A stretch of DNA of 64,000 nucleotides from JAJAZB01 sp964244295 (GCA_964244295.1 CAXTIG010000033.1:1-64000), one strand, 5' to 3'; positions 42,843 through 52,014 are shown, counted from the first letter of the stretch. A program made the numbers and translations. The notes: generated from the sequence alone by a model not told the origin.

Positions 42843-43796
42843 ATGAATTACGAGGTACGATTTACAATTTACGATTTGAAAGGTAGATTTTTTATCACCC
42901 GGCTGGGGTTAGCGCTTGGCCTATTTTGCCAACTGCCAACTGCCCCTTGCCAATTGCCCACCGGGCAATTTCTGGCGGATAGTTTATACCTGGGGCGGCC
43001 GGTTGGATTTGCGTTCAGTTACCGGCACCAGACAGCCGACGACGTTTTTTTCCCGGACTCTAGCTACGACTTTTTCCCGTTTCGGTTGCTCCGTCGGCAG
43101 TATTTCCCTACCCAAACCAACCGCCGGGGTAGCCTCGACAGCGTGGTGTACACGCTGGTTTCCTACGAAATCCAACCCGTGCAACGCCTGCGCCTGCCGG
43201 TATATCGTTACAATGGGCGCGACTGCACGGCCGTTTGGGCGCGGCCCGATTCGGTGGTGTGGCGGCAACTCGTCCGGGGGGCAGTAAAGGGTAAAGCCTT
43301 GCGCACCGATGCCGACCTGCGCCCGTTGCGGCCCCAACTCAATTATCCGTTTGCAATGCTGGTGGGGTTGGGGCTGCTGTTGGGGGGAGCGGCGGTGTAC
43401 GGGGTGTTTGGCGAGGCGTTGCGGCGGCAGTGGCGGCTGTACCAGATGCAGCGCCGCCACGCTGATTTTCTGCGAAGTTTTCAGCGCCTGGGTCGGGGCA
43501 TCAACGCCCGCACCGGCCTGACCAACGTGGAGCGGGCCGTAGTACTTTGGAAAAAATACATCGAACGCCTGGAACGCCGCCCCATCGAATCCCTGACCAC
43601 CCGCGAACTGATCACGGCATTTTCCGACGAACTCCTGCCCGATGCCCTGCGGCAGGTGGACGCGACGGTGTACGGCGGGGTATTTTCACCGCAAATCCAG
43701 AGTTCGTTGCAGGTACTGCGCGAACTGGCCGTGCGCCTGTATCGTCAACGCCGCCGCGAAGCCTTGCTGGCGGGGAGAAAAAATACTGGACAGTAG
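42843..43796 (+). CDS. Membrane protein of the Bat cluster (DUF4381-like position)
   Basis: A 317-residue protein. Residues about 1-45 are mostly encoded by two sets of word repeats. The rest has a periplasmic domain (about 50-175), one membrane helix (LNYPFAMLVGLGLLLGGAAVYGVFG, about 166-190) and a cytoplasmic helical domain (TNVERAVVLWKKYIERLERRPIESLTTRELI). Size and topology fit the protein that lies between DUF58 and BatA in such clusters. The native start is uncertain because the N-terminus is repeat-derived. I could not identify conserved catalytic residues. Confidence 0.65.
   Translation: MNYEVRFTIYDLKGRFFITRLGLALGLFCQLPTAPCQLPTGQFLADSLYLGRPVGFAFSYRHQTADDVFFPDSSYDFFPFRLLRRQYFPTQTNRRGSLDSVVYTLVSYEIQPVQRLRLPVYRYNGRDCTAVWARPDSVVWRQLVRGAVKGKALRTDADLRPLRPQLNYPFAMLVGLGLLLGGAAVYGVFGEALRRQWRLYQMQRRHADFLRSFQRLGRGINARTGLTNVERAVVLWKKYIERLERRPIESLTTRELITAFSDELLPDALRQVDATVYGGVFSPQIQSSLQVLRELAVRLYRQRRREALLAGRKNTGQ
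42844..42881. repeat. TTACGATTTAC word repeat at the start of the Bat-cluster gene
   Basis: Words TTACGAGGTACGATTTAC and AATTTACGATTTG repeat in tandem just after the ATG. The same TACGATTTAC word is used in the palindrome at 32147-32216, 10 kb away, in a different arrangement. Confidence 0.75.
42924..42974. repeat. CAACTGCCAACTGCC word palindrome, in frame
   Basis: CAACTGCCAACTGCCCCTTG, followed by CCAATTGCCCACCGGGCAATT, encodes CQLPTAPCQLPTGQF. It repeats a word of about 7-10 nt with a partial inversion (TTGCCC/GGGCAA). Confidence 0.75.
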
Positions 43797-43847
43797 GCAG
43801 TTAGCAGTTGGCAATGAAAAACAGTTGTCGAAAACTGAAAACTGAAA
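43790..43847. repeat. CAGTTAGCAGTTGGC word repeat between two Bat-cluster genes
   Basis: GGCAGTTAGCAGTTGGCA is followed by words AAAACTGAAAACTGAAA. It contains the stop codon of the upstream gene and ends immediately before the BatA ATG at 43848. Confidence 0.75.
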
Positions 43848-44864
43848 ATGGATTGGTTCACGGTTTCCTGGTTCAGTTACGCCACCCTGCGTGAATTCGA
43901 GTGGGGAGAGTCACTTTTTTTGTACCTGCTGCCAGGAATCCCCGTCCTGTTTGGATTGCGGTGGTTGTTTCACAATCGTTCCCGGCAACGCTTGGCGGTG
44001 GCTTTTATGGCCCGCGACCTGCGCCCGGGTTGGGTGGAATACCTGCGGTACCTGCCGGCTCTGCTCACCAGCGCCGCGATGGTGCTGCTGCTGCTGGCCC
44101 TGGCCCGTCCGCAGCGGGTGAGCCAACGGGTGGAGCGAACTTCGGAGGGCATTGACATCGTGCTGACCCTCGACGTGTCGGAGTCCATGCTCGAAACCGA
44201 CCTAATCCCCCATCGCCTCGATGCCGCCAAACGCGTAGCTAAGACTTTCGTGGAGGAGCGCCCTCAGGACCGCATCGGGCTAGTGGTGTTTGCCGGGGAC
44301 GCTTTTTCGCTTTGCCCTCTGACGACGGACCACGAACTCGTGCAACAGTCGCTGACCGAAATCAACGGGGGCCTTATCCGCACGGCGGGTACGGCCATCG
44401 GATCGGCCCTGGGAGTAAGCATCAACCGGCTACGTGAATCGAAGGCTAAGGGCAAGGTCATCGTGCTCCTCAGCGACGGCGACAACACGGCGGGCAACCT
44501 CGACCCGATTACAGCCGCCCAACTGACCCGGGCCTTCAACATCCGACTGTACACGATTGCCGTTGGGCAAGGCCCACCGGGCGGTGCGCCCGTTGGGGGC
44601 GGTTCCGGTATGGCTCCGCTCGACGAAGGAATCTTAACCCAGTTGGCTCAAATCGGGGGTGGGCAATCGTTCCGCGCAACGGATACTCGCGCCCTGGAGG
44701 CTATTTTTGCCCGAATTGACCAGTTGGAAAAAGCCGAAATTCGTACCTCCCGGTACCGCGAAGTGCAGGATTTTTATTTTGTGTACCTCAACTGGGCCAT
44801 TCTGCTGTTGTTAGCTGCTTTTTTGATAAAAACCACCTTCATCGGAAACGTACTCGAAGACTGA
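43848..44864 (+). CDS. BatA-like von Willebrand factor A membrane protein
   Basis: A 338-residue protein with N-terminal membrane helices (about 20-36 and 66-84) and a vWA domain (about 100-300). It also has a C-terminal helix, FVYLNWAILLLLAAFLI. The metal site DxSxS is intact as DVSESM (about 108-113), with the later Thr and Asp in RTAGTAIGSAL and LLSDGDNTAG. BatA proteins act at the inner membrane with DUF58 and MoxR proteins. No batB, TPR or batD genes follow, since rnhB is next. Confidence 0.9.
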   Translation: MDWFTVSWFSYATLREFEWGESLFLYLLPGIPVLFGLRWLFHNRSRQRLAVAFMARDLRPGWVEYLRYLPALLTSAAMVLLLLALARPQRVSQRVERTSEGIDIVLTLDVSESMLETDLIPHRLDAAKRVAKTFVEERPQDRIGLVVFAGDAFSLCPLTTDHELVQQSLTEINGGLIRTAGTAIGSALGVSINRLRESKAKGKVIVLLSDGDNTAGNLDPITAAQLTRAFNIRLYTIAVGQGPPGGAPVGGGSGMAPLDEGILTQLAQIGGGQSFRATDTRALEAIFARIDQLEKAEIRTSRYREVQDFYFVYLNWAILLLLAAFLIKTTFIGNVLED

Positions 44865-44891
44865 AGGAGGGTGAATTAACGCTAAAACCAG

Positions 44892-45473
44892 ATGTTGAAG
44901 TCGTTTTACCATCCCACGCTTTGTGAAGCGGGCCTCGACGAAGCCGGACGCGGTTGTCTGGCCGGTCCGGTGGTAGCGGCGGCGGTGATCTTGCCTAAAA
45001 ATTACCGCCATGCCTACCTGACGGACTCCAAGCAACTCAGCCGATCACAGCGCGATAGCTTGCGGGTAGAAATCACCCGCGAGGCGCTTGCCTGGGCGGT
45101 GGGAGAGGCCAGTTGCCAGGAAATCGATCGGATTAACATTTTGAAGGCCAGTTTTCTGGCCATGCATCGGGCCATCGACGGCCTCGCCTTACACCCCAAA
45201 CATTTGTTGGTGGATGGCAACCGGTTCACGCCCTACCCACTCATTCCGCACACCTGCGTGGTGAAAGGCGATGCCACTTTTCTGTCCATCGCGGCGGCTT
45301 CCGTATTGGCCAAAACCCACCGCGACGCGCTCATGGAAGGCCTTTCGCTGGACTTCCCCGCCTACGGTTGGGGGCAAAATGCCGGGTACCCAACTCCTTT
45401 CCATTGCGCGGCTTTGCGGCGACATGGCCCCACGCCCCATCACCGGCAAAGCTTCCGATTGCGGTACGACTGA
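44892..45473 (+). CDS. rnhB: Ribonuclease HII
   Basis: A 193-residue enzyme that removes ribonucleotides from DNA. The start MLKSFYHPTLCEAGLDEAGRG gives Asp16 and Glu17 of the DEAGRG motif, and the other conserved acidic site is seen in LLVDGNRF. AHEKTHRD-type residues occur in ASVLAKTHRDALM. Length and motifs are normal. It follows batA by 27 bp. Confidence 0.95.
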   Translation: MLKSFYHPTLCEAGLDEAGRGCLAGPVVAAAVILPKNYRHAYLTDSKQLSRSQRDSLRVEITREALAWAVGEASCQEIDRINILKASFLAMHRAIDGLALHPKHLLVDGNRFTPYPLIPHTCVVKGDATFLSIAAASVLAKTHRDALMEGLSLDFPAYGWGQNAGYPTPFHCAALRRHGPTPHHRQSFRLRYD

Positions 45474-45629
45474 CGGCATAATGGGCGAAGCACTTTCCAG
45501 AGAAAGTGCAGTGTATTGCTCAGAAAGCCAGATTTTTTCTTGGAAAAAGCGTACTTCAAGGCCACGTCAAAAAAAAAAAGTTTACAAAAACTTCATTCCG
45601 GGCTTGCGGAAATTGAAGGGGATTTGCAA

Positions 45630-45637
45630 TACCTTTG
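45630..45637 (+). promoter_or_regulatory. Candidate -7 box of the exbB cluster
   Basis: TACCTTTG matches TAnnTTTG. It would give a leader of about 125-130 nt before the exbB ATG at 45772. No -33 box at the best spacing is visible. The rest of the 298-bp gap after rnhB holds nothing else I can assign. Confidence 0.45.
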
Positions 45638-45771
45638 TAGAAGGCTCCTACCCCTAAACCGAAATTTTCTTCGGAGTTTGATCCGTATTTAAAAATTTAG
45701 TTTTCTTTACGCCTCAACTTTAACCCGTTTCACCTCGTCCCTTACCGTTTTCACTAAACCCTAAATTACCA

Positions 45772-46611
45772 ATGAGTAACACTACCAAAACCCCCACGCC
45801 CTCTGCCAAACCAGCCGCGCCGGTCAAGAAAAAATCGGGGGGAATTCCTTCTGGCCTGATTATCCTGATCCTGTTCGGGGTCTCGCTGGTAATTTTCCTG
45901 TACGTTTTTGGTAATGGTGCCAACTTCGAGGGTGGAGACAATGCCAATGAGCCGCTTCCCAATAACTATTTCGGAATTGTGTTTAAAGGCGGATATATCG
46001 TGCCCATTCTGTTGGCCTGCTTCCTGACGTCTATTGTGTTCTCCATCGAGCGGATCATCACCATTTCCAAAGCCAAAGGCACGGGCAACATCGACTCCTT
46101 CGTGCGCAAAGTGCAAAGCCTGCTCAATGCCAACGACATTTCGGGGGCCATCAAAGAATGCGACAAGCAAAAAGGCTCAGTGGGCAACGTGACCGCCTCG
46201 GCCCTGAAAAAATATCAACAACTGGCCGTTGATACCGATCTTGACAAAGAGCAAAAACTGGCGGCCCTGAGCAAGGAAGTCGAAGAAGCGACCTCGCTCG
46301 AACTGCCCATGCTGGAAAAAAACCTGACCATCATCGCCACGCTGGCTTCGGTGGCCACGCTGGTAGGTCTACTTGGCACGGTGCTCGGCATGATCAAGGC
46401 CTTCGCCGCCCTAGGGCAATCGGGTGCCGCCGATTCCTCGAAACTGGCCAACGGGATTTCGGAAGCCCTCGTCAACACGGCCCTGGGTATCGGTACCTCG
46501 GCTATTTGTATCATCGCCTACAACTACTTCACGAGCCGGATTGACGAACTGACCTACAGCATCGACGAAATCGGGTTGAGCATCAGCAACAATTTTGCTT
46601 CGCACTACTGA
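45772..46611 (+). CDS. exbB: MotA/TolQ/ExbB proton channel family protein
   Basis: A 279-residue inner membrane channel subunit. Hydrophobic segments are at about 26-45, 73-90, 178-200 and 225-250. The family core, ATLASVATLVGLLGTVLGMIKAF, and the region NGISEALVNTALGIGTSAICIIAYN are present. It uses the proton gradient to drive TonB, with the two ExbD proteins and TonB encoded next. It has the longer N-terminus usual in Bacteroidota. Confidence 0.93.
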   Translation: MSNTTKTPTPSAKPAAPVKKKSGGIPSGLIILILFGVSLVIFLYVFGNGANFEGGDNANEPLPNNYFGIVFKGGYIVPILLACFLTSIVFSIERIITISKAKGTGNIDSFVRKVQSLLNANDISGAIKECDKQKGSVGNVTASALKKYQQLAVDTDLDKEQKLAALSKEVEEATSLELPMLEKNLTIIATLASVATLVGLLGTVLGMIKAFAALGQSGAADSSKLANGISEALVNTALGIGTSAICIIAYNYFTSRIDELTYSIDEIGLSISNNFASHY

Positions 46612-46703
46612 TTGCCGCGTAGGAAAGGCATTCCGGTTTAAAATATTCAGGGATGACCTAACGTTTTAGTTGAAAAATAAAAACGGATTTAGTCCACCTA
46701 CTC

Positions 46704-47330
46704 ATGGCAAAAGTTAAAGTAAAACGACACGGGGTTTCGCTCGACATGACGGCGATGTGTGACGTGGCCTTTCTGCTGCTCACCTTCTTCATCCTGACGG
46801 CCAAAGCCCGCCCCGACGAGGCCGTGCAGGTGACCCCGCCGACTTCCATCGCCCAAACGCCCATCAAAGACAGCGAGATCATCACCATCACGGTGTCGAA
46901 CGACGGGCGGATTTTTATGGGGGCCGATGCCCAGCCGGTACGCTTGGGGATGCTCGACAAAATCGCCGAGAAAAATAAACTTTCGTTTACTCCGGCCGAG
47001 AAAGAGCAGTTTAAACTCATGGAGAACTTCGGAGTGCCCGTGGGGAGCCTCAAGCAACTGCTCAACCTGGAATCGGAAGAGCGCAAGAAAGAAGGCGTTC
47101 AGCGCGGGATTCCCTGCGATTCGGTGCGGAACGAATTGGGCGACTGGGTACTTTACGCCCGGATGTACAACCCCAAACAGCGGATCGTGATCAAGGCCGA
47201 TTCCAAGTCCGAGTACAAAGTGGTGAAGAACATTATCGATGCGTTGCAAAGCCAGAAGATTAACAACTTCAACCTCATCACGGGTCAGGAAAACGACCCT
47301 GGTGTCGCTCCAAAGAAGAAAAAAGCGTAA
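46704..47330 (+). CDS. exbD: ExbD/TolR biopolymer transport protein, copy 1
   Basis: A 208-residue protein with a cytoplasmic N-terminus and a single membrane helix containing the conserved Asp (SLDMTAMCDVAFLLLTFFIL, about 13-32). A periplasmic ExbD domain follows. The central region (about 95-150) is longer than in proteobacterial ExbD, as is common in this phylum. It is encoded between exbB and the second exbD. Confidence 0.93.
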   Translation: MAKVKVKRHGVSLDMTAMCDVAFLLLTFFILTAKARPDEAVQVTPPTSIAQTPIKDSEIITITVSNDGRIFMGADAQPVRLGMLDKIAEKNKLSFTPAEKEQFKLMENFGVPVGSLKQLLNLESEERKKEGVQRGIPCDSVRNELGDWVLYARMYNPKQRIVIKADSKSEYKVVKNIIDALQSQKINNFNLITGQENDPGVAPKKKKA

Positions 47331-47377
47331 GCCCCGAAACCCGCGCGGTTGACGCGCAACTAAACTGATTTTCAATC

Positions 47378-47905
47378 ATGGCAGAAGTAAACACCGGAGG
47401 AGGGGATAAAGGCGGCAAAAAAAGAGCTAAGAAAATGTCGACCAAAATCGACATGACCCCGATGGTAGACCTCGGCTTTCTCCTGATTACGTTTTTTATC
47501 CTAACCACCACCCTACAAAAACCGGTAGTGATGGAATTGGGGATGCCTGTAAAAGACGATGAAAAGAAGGAAACGGCCCCCTTGAAGGAATCACAAGCCA
47601 TTACGATTTTGCTCGACAAAGGCAACAAAATCTACTGGTATCAGGGCGCTGATCCGAAAACGGCGGATGTGAAAGCATCGGATTATTCCGCGAAAGGAAT
47701 CCGGCAGATTCTGCTGCAAAAGAAAGCGGAAATTGGTGAAACTTTCGTTGCTCTGATTGCTGCCACTGACGAATCGAGTTACCAGAACATGATCGACATT
47801 CTTGACGAAATGGCCATCACCGACAACCGGCGTTACGCCCTCGTCGACTTCGCCCCGGCCTACAAAGAGGCCATCAAAAAGGGCGAAACCGCCAGTGTAA
47901 AGTAA
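47378..47905 (+). CDS. exbD: ExbD/TolR biopolymer transport protein, copy 2
   Basis: A 175-residue paralogue of the preceding gene. The membrane helix with the conserved Asp reads KIDMTPMVDLGFLLITFFIL (about 24-43). The periplasmic domain is shorter than in copy 1. Two different ExbD proteins next to one ExbB is the usual arrangement in Bacteroidota. Confidence 0.93.
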   Translation: MAEVNTGGGDKGGKKRAKKMSTKIDMTPMVDLGFLLITFFILTTTLQKPVVMELGMPVKDDEKKETAPLKESQAITILLDKGNKIYWYQGADPKTADVKASDYSAKGIRQILLQKKAEIGETFVALIAATDESSYQNMIDILDEMAITDNRRYALVDFAPAYKEAIKKGETASVK

Positions 47906-47931
47906 GTTTAGAAATAAAACTAAGAAAATAG

Positions 47932-47962
47932 TTTAAAAACTGCGTTCTTCGTTTTACGTTTG
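47932..47962 (+). promoter_or_regulatory. Candidate tonB promoter
   Basis: TTTA (one mismatch from the -33 TTTG), exactly 19 nt, then TACGTTTG (full match to TAnnTTTG), 30 nt before the tonB ATG. This is the best promoter-like sequence in the window and suggests tonB can be transcribed separately from exbBD. Confidence 0.6.
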
Positions 47963-47992
47963 ATTCATCAAAATTTTTCCGAACACCCTCAC

Positions 47993-48826
47993 ATGGCCCA
48001 AGAAGTAAAAATAACTTCCAATACCACGCTGGAGGACCTTATTTTCGCTGGACGGAATAAGGAATACGGAGCCTACTTTCTGCGTCAAGTCTACAGCAAG
48101 ACGGCCCGTACCTCCGCTCTGATCGGGGTGGCCGTGGTTACGCTTGGGTTGGCGGGTCCGATGCTTTACTCCAAATACAAGCCCCTGGAGGAAAAGAAAA
48201 AAGTGACCCTCGCCAATCCAATGGACGTGCCACCGCCCCCGATGGACGAAACCCAACCGCCCCCGCCGCCCCCGCCGCCCCCACCGCCGGAGGCACCCAA
48301 GCCGGTGAGCACGACCAAATTCCTCCCGCCGGAAATCAAGCCCGACGAGGAAGTAAAGCAGGAAGAGCCGCCGCCAACTCAGGAAACCCTGAAAGATGCC
48401 CAAGCCAGCAACGAAACCGTGGTGGGGGACCCCAATGCCACTGAAGTGGTAATTGACCCCAACGAAGGCAAAGCTAAGGTGGAAGTGGTGGAAGTGAAGC
48501 CGGTGGAAGAGCAAATCTTCACCGTTGTGGAGCAGCAAGCCTCGTTCCCCGGTGGTACGGAAGCACTCGCCAAGTTTTTGACTAAAAACCTGAAATACCC
48601 CCCCGAAGCACAGCGTGCCAATGTGCAGGGAAAAGTATTCATGAGTTTCGTCGTCTCGCCCGATGGGAGCATTTCCGACGTAAATGTGATGAAAGGCTTA
48701 GGCTTTGGTTGCGACCAGGAAGCGCAGCGCGTGGTAAAATCCATGCCCAAGTGGGCACCCGGTAAGCAATCGGGCCGCGCTGTAAAGTCGCGCTTTACGC
48801 TGCCGATTACGTTCCAGTTGGAGTGA
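47993..48826 (+). CDS. tonB: TonB energy transducer
   Basis: A 277-residue periplasm-spanning protein. The start MAQEVKITSNTTLEDLIFAG gives the usual Bacteroidota N-terminus, and the membrane helix is at about 36-54. A proline-rich linker follows, with an unbroken run of eleven prolines (about 87-97). The C-terminal TonB domain (about 185-277) has QGKVFMSFVVSPDGSISDV and ends VKSRFTLPITFQLE. It transmits energy to TonB-dependent receptors such as the SusC here. The start codon was chosen downstream of 11 weak codons. Confidence 0.93.
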   Translation: MAQEVKITSNTTLEDLIFAGRNKEYGAYFLRQVYSKTARTSALIGVAVVTLGLAGPMLYSKYKPLEEKKKVTLANPMDVPPPPMDETQPPPPPPPPPPPEAPKPVSTTKFLPPEIKPDEEVKQEEPPPTQETLKDAQASNETVVGDPNATEVVIDPNEGKAKVEVVEVKPVEEQIFTVVEQQASFPGGTEALAKFLTKNLKYPPEAQRANVQGKVFMSFVVSPDGSISDVNVMKGLGFGCDQEAQRVVKSMPKWAPGKQSGRAVKSRFTLPITFQLE

Positions 48827-48848
48827 TGATTTTCGCTTGAGTAAAGTG

Positions 48849-48885
48849 AAAAAATGGGTCAGGTATTCATCTGGCCCATTTTTTC
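48849..48885 (+). terminator. Intrinsic terminator after tonB
   Basis: Stem AAAATGGGTCAG / CTGGCCCATTTT with a short loop and a T run, 23 bp after the tonB stop. It would separate tonB from the small membrane protein gene downstream. Confidence 0.8.
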
Positions 48886-48898
48886 GTTTAGTACCACC

Positions 48899-49129
48899 AT
48901 GTCAGCACCACTCGATAAGCAAATCAACAACCTGATGGCGGGCAGTGTCTCGCTCATCCTGATTGCATTGGGAATTTACCTGATTACCAGTGCCCCTGAA
49001 CTCGACCTGCGGGGCGTGCTTTCGGAATCGAGCGCCCGGATTCTGGGCTGGATGTTTGTCGGCTACGGTGCCTTTCGCGTGTGGCTGGTGTATCAACGCA
49101 TCCGAAAACAACGTGATGAGGGAGAATGA
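48899..49129 (+). CDS. Small membrane protein, 76 residues
   Basis: MSAPLDKQINNLMAGSVSLILIALGIYLITSAP... has two hydrophobic segments (about 14-30 and 46-62) and a charged tail, IRKQRDEGE. A longer in-frame start at 48854 reads through the tonB terminator and was rejected. It lies between tonB and the pstS-like gene, a place where a similar small protein often occurs in this phylum. Function unknown. Confidence 0.75.
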   Translation: MSAPLDKQINNLMAGSVSLILIALGIYLITSAPELDLRGVLSESSARILGWMFVGYGAFRVWLVYQRIRKQRDEGE

Positions 49130-49179
49130 GAGCGGCACATTATTTTACTGGTACGCGTCACTAAAGCAGTTGATTTTTT

Positions 49180-50130
49180 ATGAACACGCTACTCAAAATG
49201 GCCAATTTGTTGGCCATCGCCGTTGGATTGGTCGCTTGTGGAGGGAAAGAAACGGCGCAGGATACTGCCTCGACGGGGGAGGTTTTTATTGCTGCCGACG
49301 AATCACTTCGTCCGCTGATGGAAGCTGAAGAAATGGCTTTCGAGGCTACCAACAAGTACGCTAAAATCAATTCAAGGTACGTGCCTCAACTGAAAGCCAT
49401 CGAACTGTTGCTCAACGACAGCGTTCGTGTAGCGGTCGTGACCCGGGAAATGAACGCCAGAGAACGGAAGATTTTGGCGGAGCAAAAGTTCCAATACCGG
49501 AGCGTCAAAGTAGCCATCGATGCCGTGGCTTTGATTACCAATCAGGCGAATCCGGATTCACTCATCCGCACCGATGAACTCCGGGACATTCTGTTGGGCA
49601 AGCGCACCCAATGGAATCAGGTCGGACTGAACGGGGGAAACGGGAAAATTACTATGGTCTTCGACAACAACAGTTCGAGTAATTTAAGCTACCTGCTGGA
49701 TACGTTAGGGGTACCCAGCGCCTCAGAAGCCCCCGTGTTTGCGGTAAAATCAAACGAGGAAGTGCTCGATTTTGTGAAGAAAAATCCCAGTGCGTTAGGC
49801 GTCATCGGTATCAATTGGATCAGCGACGCAGACGACCCCAAAACCCCCCGATTTATGAAGGGAATTCGGGTCATGGCCGTCACCCGAAACCCCAGTGCCA
49901 AGCCGGATCGAGACGCAGAAGCGTACTATCAGCCCTTTCAATACAACCTGGCCCTCAACCGGTACCCGCTTTCGCGTAATATTTTGATGATTTCGAAGGA
50001 TGCCCGGCAGGGCTTGGCTACGAGTTACATCAACTACGTGACCAGCGACCGGGGACAGCGAATCGTACTGAAAGCGGGACTGCTTCCGGCCACTCAAATT
50101 ATCAGGTTGGTCAATACCCACCCGGAGTAG
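49180..50130 (+). CDS. PstS-like phosphate/substrate-binding lipoprotein
   Basis: A 316-residue lipoprotein with lipobox VACG (Cys about 20) and a periplasmic-binding fold of the PstS type (VAIDAVALITNQANP, GVIGINWISD). It is not beside phosphate ABC permease genes but in the TonB cluster, as is usual in Bacteroidota. The true ligand may not be phosphate: the serine-rich loop, NNSSSNLSYLLDTLG, resembles the phosphate site but this is weak evidence. Confidence 0.85.
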   Translation: MNTLLKMANLLAIAVGLVACGGKETAQDTASTGEVFIAADESLRPLMEAEEMAFEATNKYAKINSRYVPQLKAIELLLNDSVRVAVVTREMNARERKILAEQKFQYRSVKVAIDAVALITNQANPDSLIRTDELRDILLGKRTQWNQVGLNGGNGKITMVFDNNSSSNLSYLLDTLGVPSASEAPVFAVKSNEEVLDFVKKNPSALGVIGINWISDADDPKTPRFMKGIRVMAVTRNPSAKPDRDAEAYYQPFQYNLALNRYPLSRNILMISKDARQGLATSYINYVTSDRGQRIVLKAGLLPATQIIRLVNTHPE

Positions 50131-50229
50131 GCTTTCAGATTTTAAAAAAATAGGTTATTTTCGCGCCCTGTTGCCACTTTTCACACTTTTGTTCTGTTAG
50201 AATCGTACTTAACCAAATTTTACGCACCC

Positions 50230-52014
50230 ATGAACGTGAAACGCAAATCAATGTTGATTACCCTCATCCTGCTGGCGGTCGGTGGGGTACGAGCGATGGC
50301 GCAGGACGTGCAGACGGCTCTGAAGGCCCTCGATGCTGAACGTCTCGCCGCTGCCCGTACCCTGTTTACTCAACTGGCTGCCTCAGGTTCGGCTGAAAAT
50401 CAATTCTACCTGGGATACTACTACCTCCGGGCCTCCACGCTCGACTCGTCGAAACGGGAAGAATGGATCGGGGCGGCCCAGGCGGCTTTCGATAAAGGCT
50501 TGGGGGCTGATCCAAAAAATACACTGAATCTGGTCGGACAAGGTGGCGTATTGCTAGCCAAAGGGGACTTGACCGGAGGCAAAGCGAAAATCAATCAGGC
50601 GCTGGAGCAGACCAAAAGCCGCGATGAAAACGTACTCTGGCGGTCGGCTGAAATGTATACGCTGTTTGAAAAAGGTGGTAAAACCGACCCGGCAGAGGCC
50701 ATTCGCCTCATTGACCTGATTGGAACGCTCAAGCGGAAAACCGACCGGGCCGATTATCAGATCGTGAAAGGCGATGCCTACCTGATTCGCAACGATGGCG
50801 GCCCCGCCGTGACCGCCTACGAAGAAGCCCTGCGCCTCAACACCGACAACTCGAACGTGGCCAAGATTCAGACGCGCATCGGGCGGGTATTTAAGCGGGG
50901 TAAAAACTACGTGGAAACCCAGAAGGGCTTCAACAATGCCATTCTGGCCGACTCCAACTTTGCCCCCGTGTACCGCGAATACGGCGAACTCTGGTTGCAG
51001 GCTGGCAGCTACGCCCGCGCTGCCCAGAACTACAAAAAATACCTGGAAAAAGGCGAAGGCACCCCCGAAGACCGCCTCCGCTACGCCAAGTTTGCCTTCC
51101 TGAGCAAAGATTACCAAAGCGCGGTAGATCAACTCGACCAGGTCAAGGACAAACTGAAAGACAACGACATTCAGCGGATGTACGGCTATTCCTACGTCGA
51201 ACTGAATAAGCCGGATTTGGGCGTGGAAAACCTCCAGCAACTCCTGCAAGCCCTGCCCGACGACAAGGAGTTACCGACTGATTACGGCTACCTGGGCCGT
51301 GCGCTTGTGGCGACGGAAGGGGACTCCTTGACTAATGTTCGGAACGACTCGCTGGGGTATTTCTATCTGACGAAAGCCGCCCCGCTGGATACTTCGAACA
51401 ATTACAGCAGCTTTCTGGCCGATGAGAAATACAAAAACAAGGATTTCCTTGGGGCAGCAGAAGCTTATGGGCAGTCGATCGCCTGGAAAGACGTGAAAAG
51501 TGACGAAAAACCCAGCCCGAACGATTTTTATCGCCAGGGCCTGAGTTACTATTACGCATACGGATTGGCTCCGAAGGATCAACGGGACTCGACGTTGTTG
51601 CCCAAAGCTGATTCCGCTTTCGCCTCCGTTACTCAGATTTCGCCCACCTTTGAACCGGCCTACCGGATGCGGGCATACACCAATCTGCTTCTTGATCCAG
51701 CCGGGGTGAAGGGTCTGGCCATCCCGTACTTCGAGAAGTTGATTGAGGTAGCCCAGACTGATACAGTTAAATATAAGACTGACATCAAGGATGCGAATAA
51801 ACGTTTGGCATTCTACGCTCAACTGAAGAAGGATAATGATAGAGCGGCCGGGTATTTTACTCGGGTGCTTCGCATCGATCCAAACGATAAAGACGCGCTC
51901 GATTTCTTCAACCCGCCTGCGCCTCCGGCCCCGCCAGCAAAGCCAACCACCAAAGCCGGTGCGAAGCCTAAGCCCGGCGCGAAGCCTGCTCCGAAGAAAA
52001 AACCAAGTGCTTGA
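50230..52014 (+). CDS. Secreted TPR-repeat protein
   Basis: A 594-residue protein with a signal peptide (MNVKRKSMLITLILLAVGGVRAMAQ) and a helical-repeat body with many TPR-like units (for example GPAVTAYEEALRLNTDN and SYARAAQNYKKYLEKGEG). The C-terminal tail is rich in Pro, Ala and Lys (about 557-594), suggesting a disordered, possibly wall-binding end. It is the last gene of the exbB-exbD-exbD-tonB-pstS cluster. Likely a periplasmic scaffold. Confidence 0.85.
   Translation: MNVKRKSMLITLILLAVGGVRAMAQDVQTALKALDAERLAAARTLFTQLAASGSAENQFYLGYYYLRASTLDSSKREEWIGAAQAAFDKGLGADPKNTLNLVGQGGVLLAKGDLTGGKAKINQALEQTKSRDENVLWRSAEMYTLFEKGGKTDPAEAIRLIDLIGTLKRKTDRADYQIVKGDAYLIRNDGGPAVTAYEEALRLNTDNSNVAKIQTRIGRVFKRGKNYVETQKGFNNAILADSNFAPVYREYGELWLQAGSYARAAQNYKKYLEKGEGTPEDRLRYAKFAFLSKDYQSAVDQLDQVKDKLKDNDIQRMYGYSYVELNKPDLGVENLQQLLQALPDDKELPTDYGYLGRALVATEGDSLTNVRNDSLGYFYLTKAAPLDTSNNYSSFLADEKYKNKDFLGAAEAYGQSIAWKDVKSDEKPSPNDFYRQGLSYYYAYGLAPKDQRDSTLLPKADSAFASVTQISPTFEPAYRMRAYTNLLLDPAGVKGLAIPYFEKLIEVAQTDTVKYKTDIKDANKRLAFYAQLKKDNDRAAGYFTRVLRIDPNDKDALDFFNPPAPPAPPAKPTTKAGAKPKPGAKPAPKKKPSA

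Noticed and set aside
48854..48898. Earlier start for the small membrane protein after tonB
   Set aside because: The added codons are the tonB terminator hairpin.
45772..52014. exbB-exbD-exbD-tonB-pstS-TPR cluster as a novel system
   Set aside because: This gene order is widespread in Bacteroidota and is the normal TonB energising cluster.
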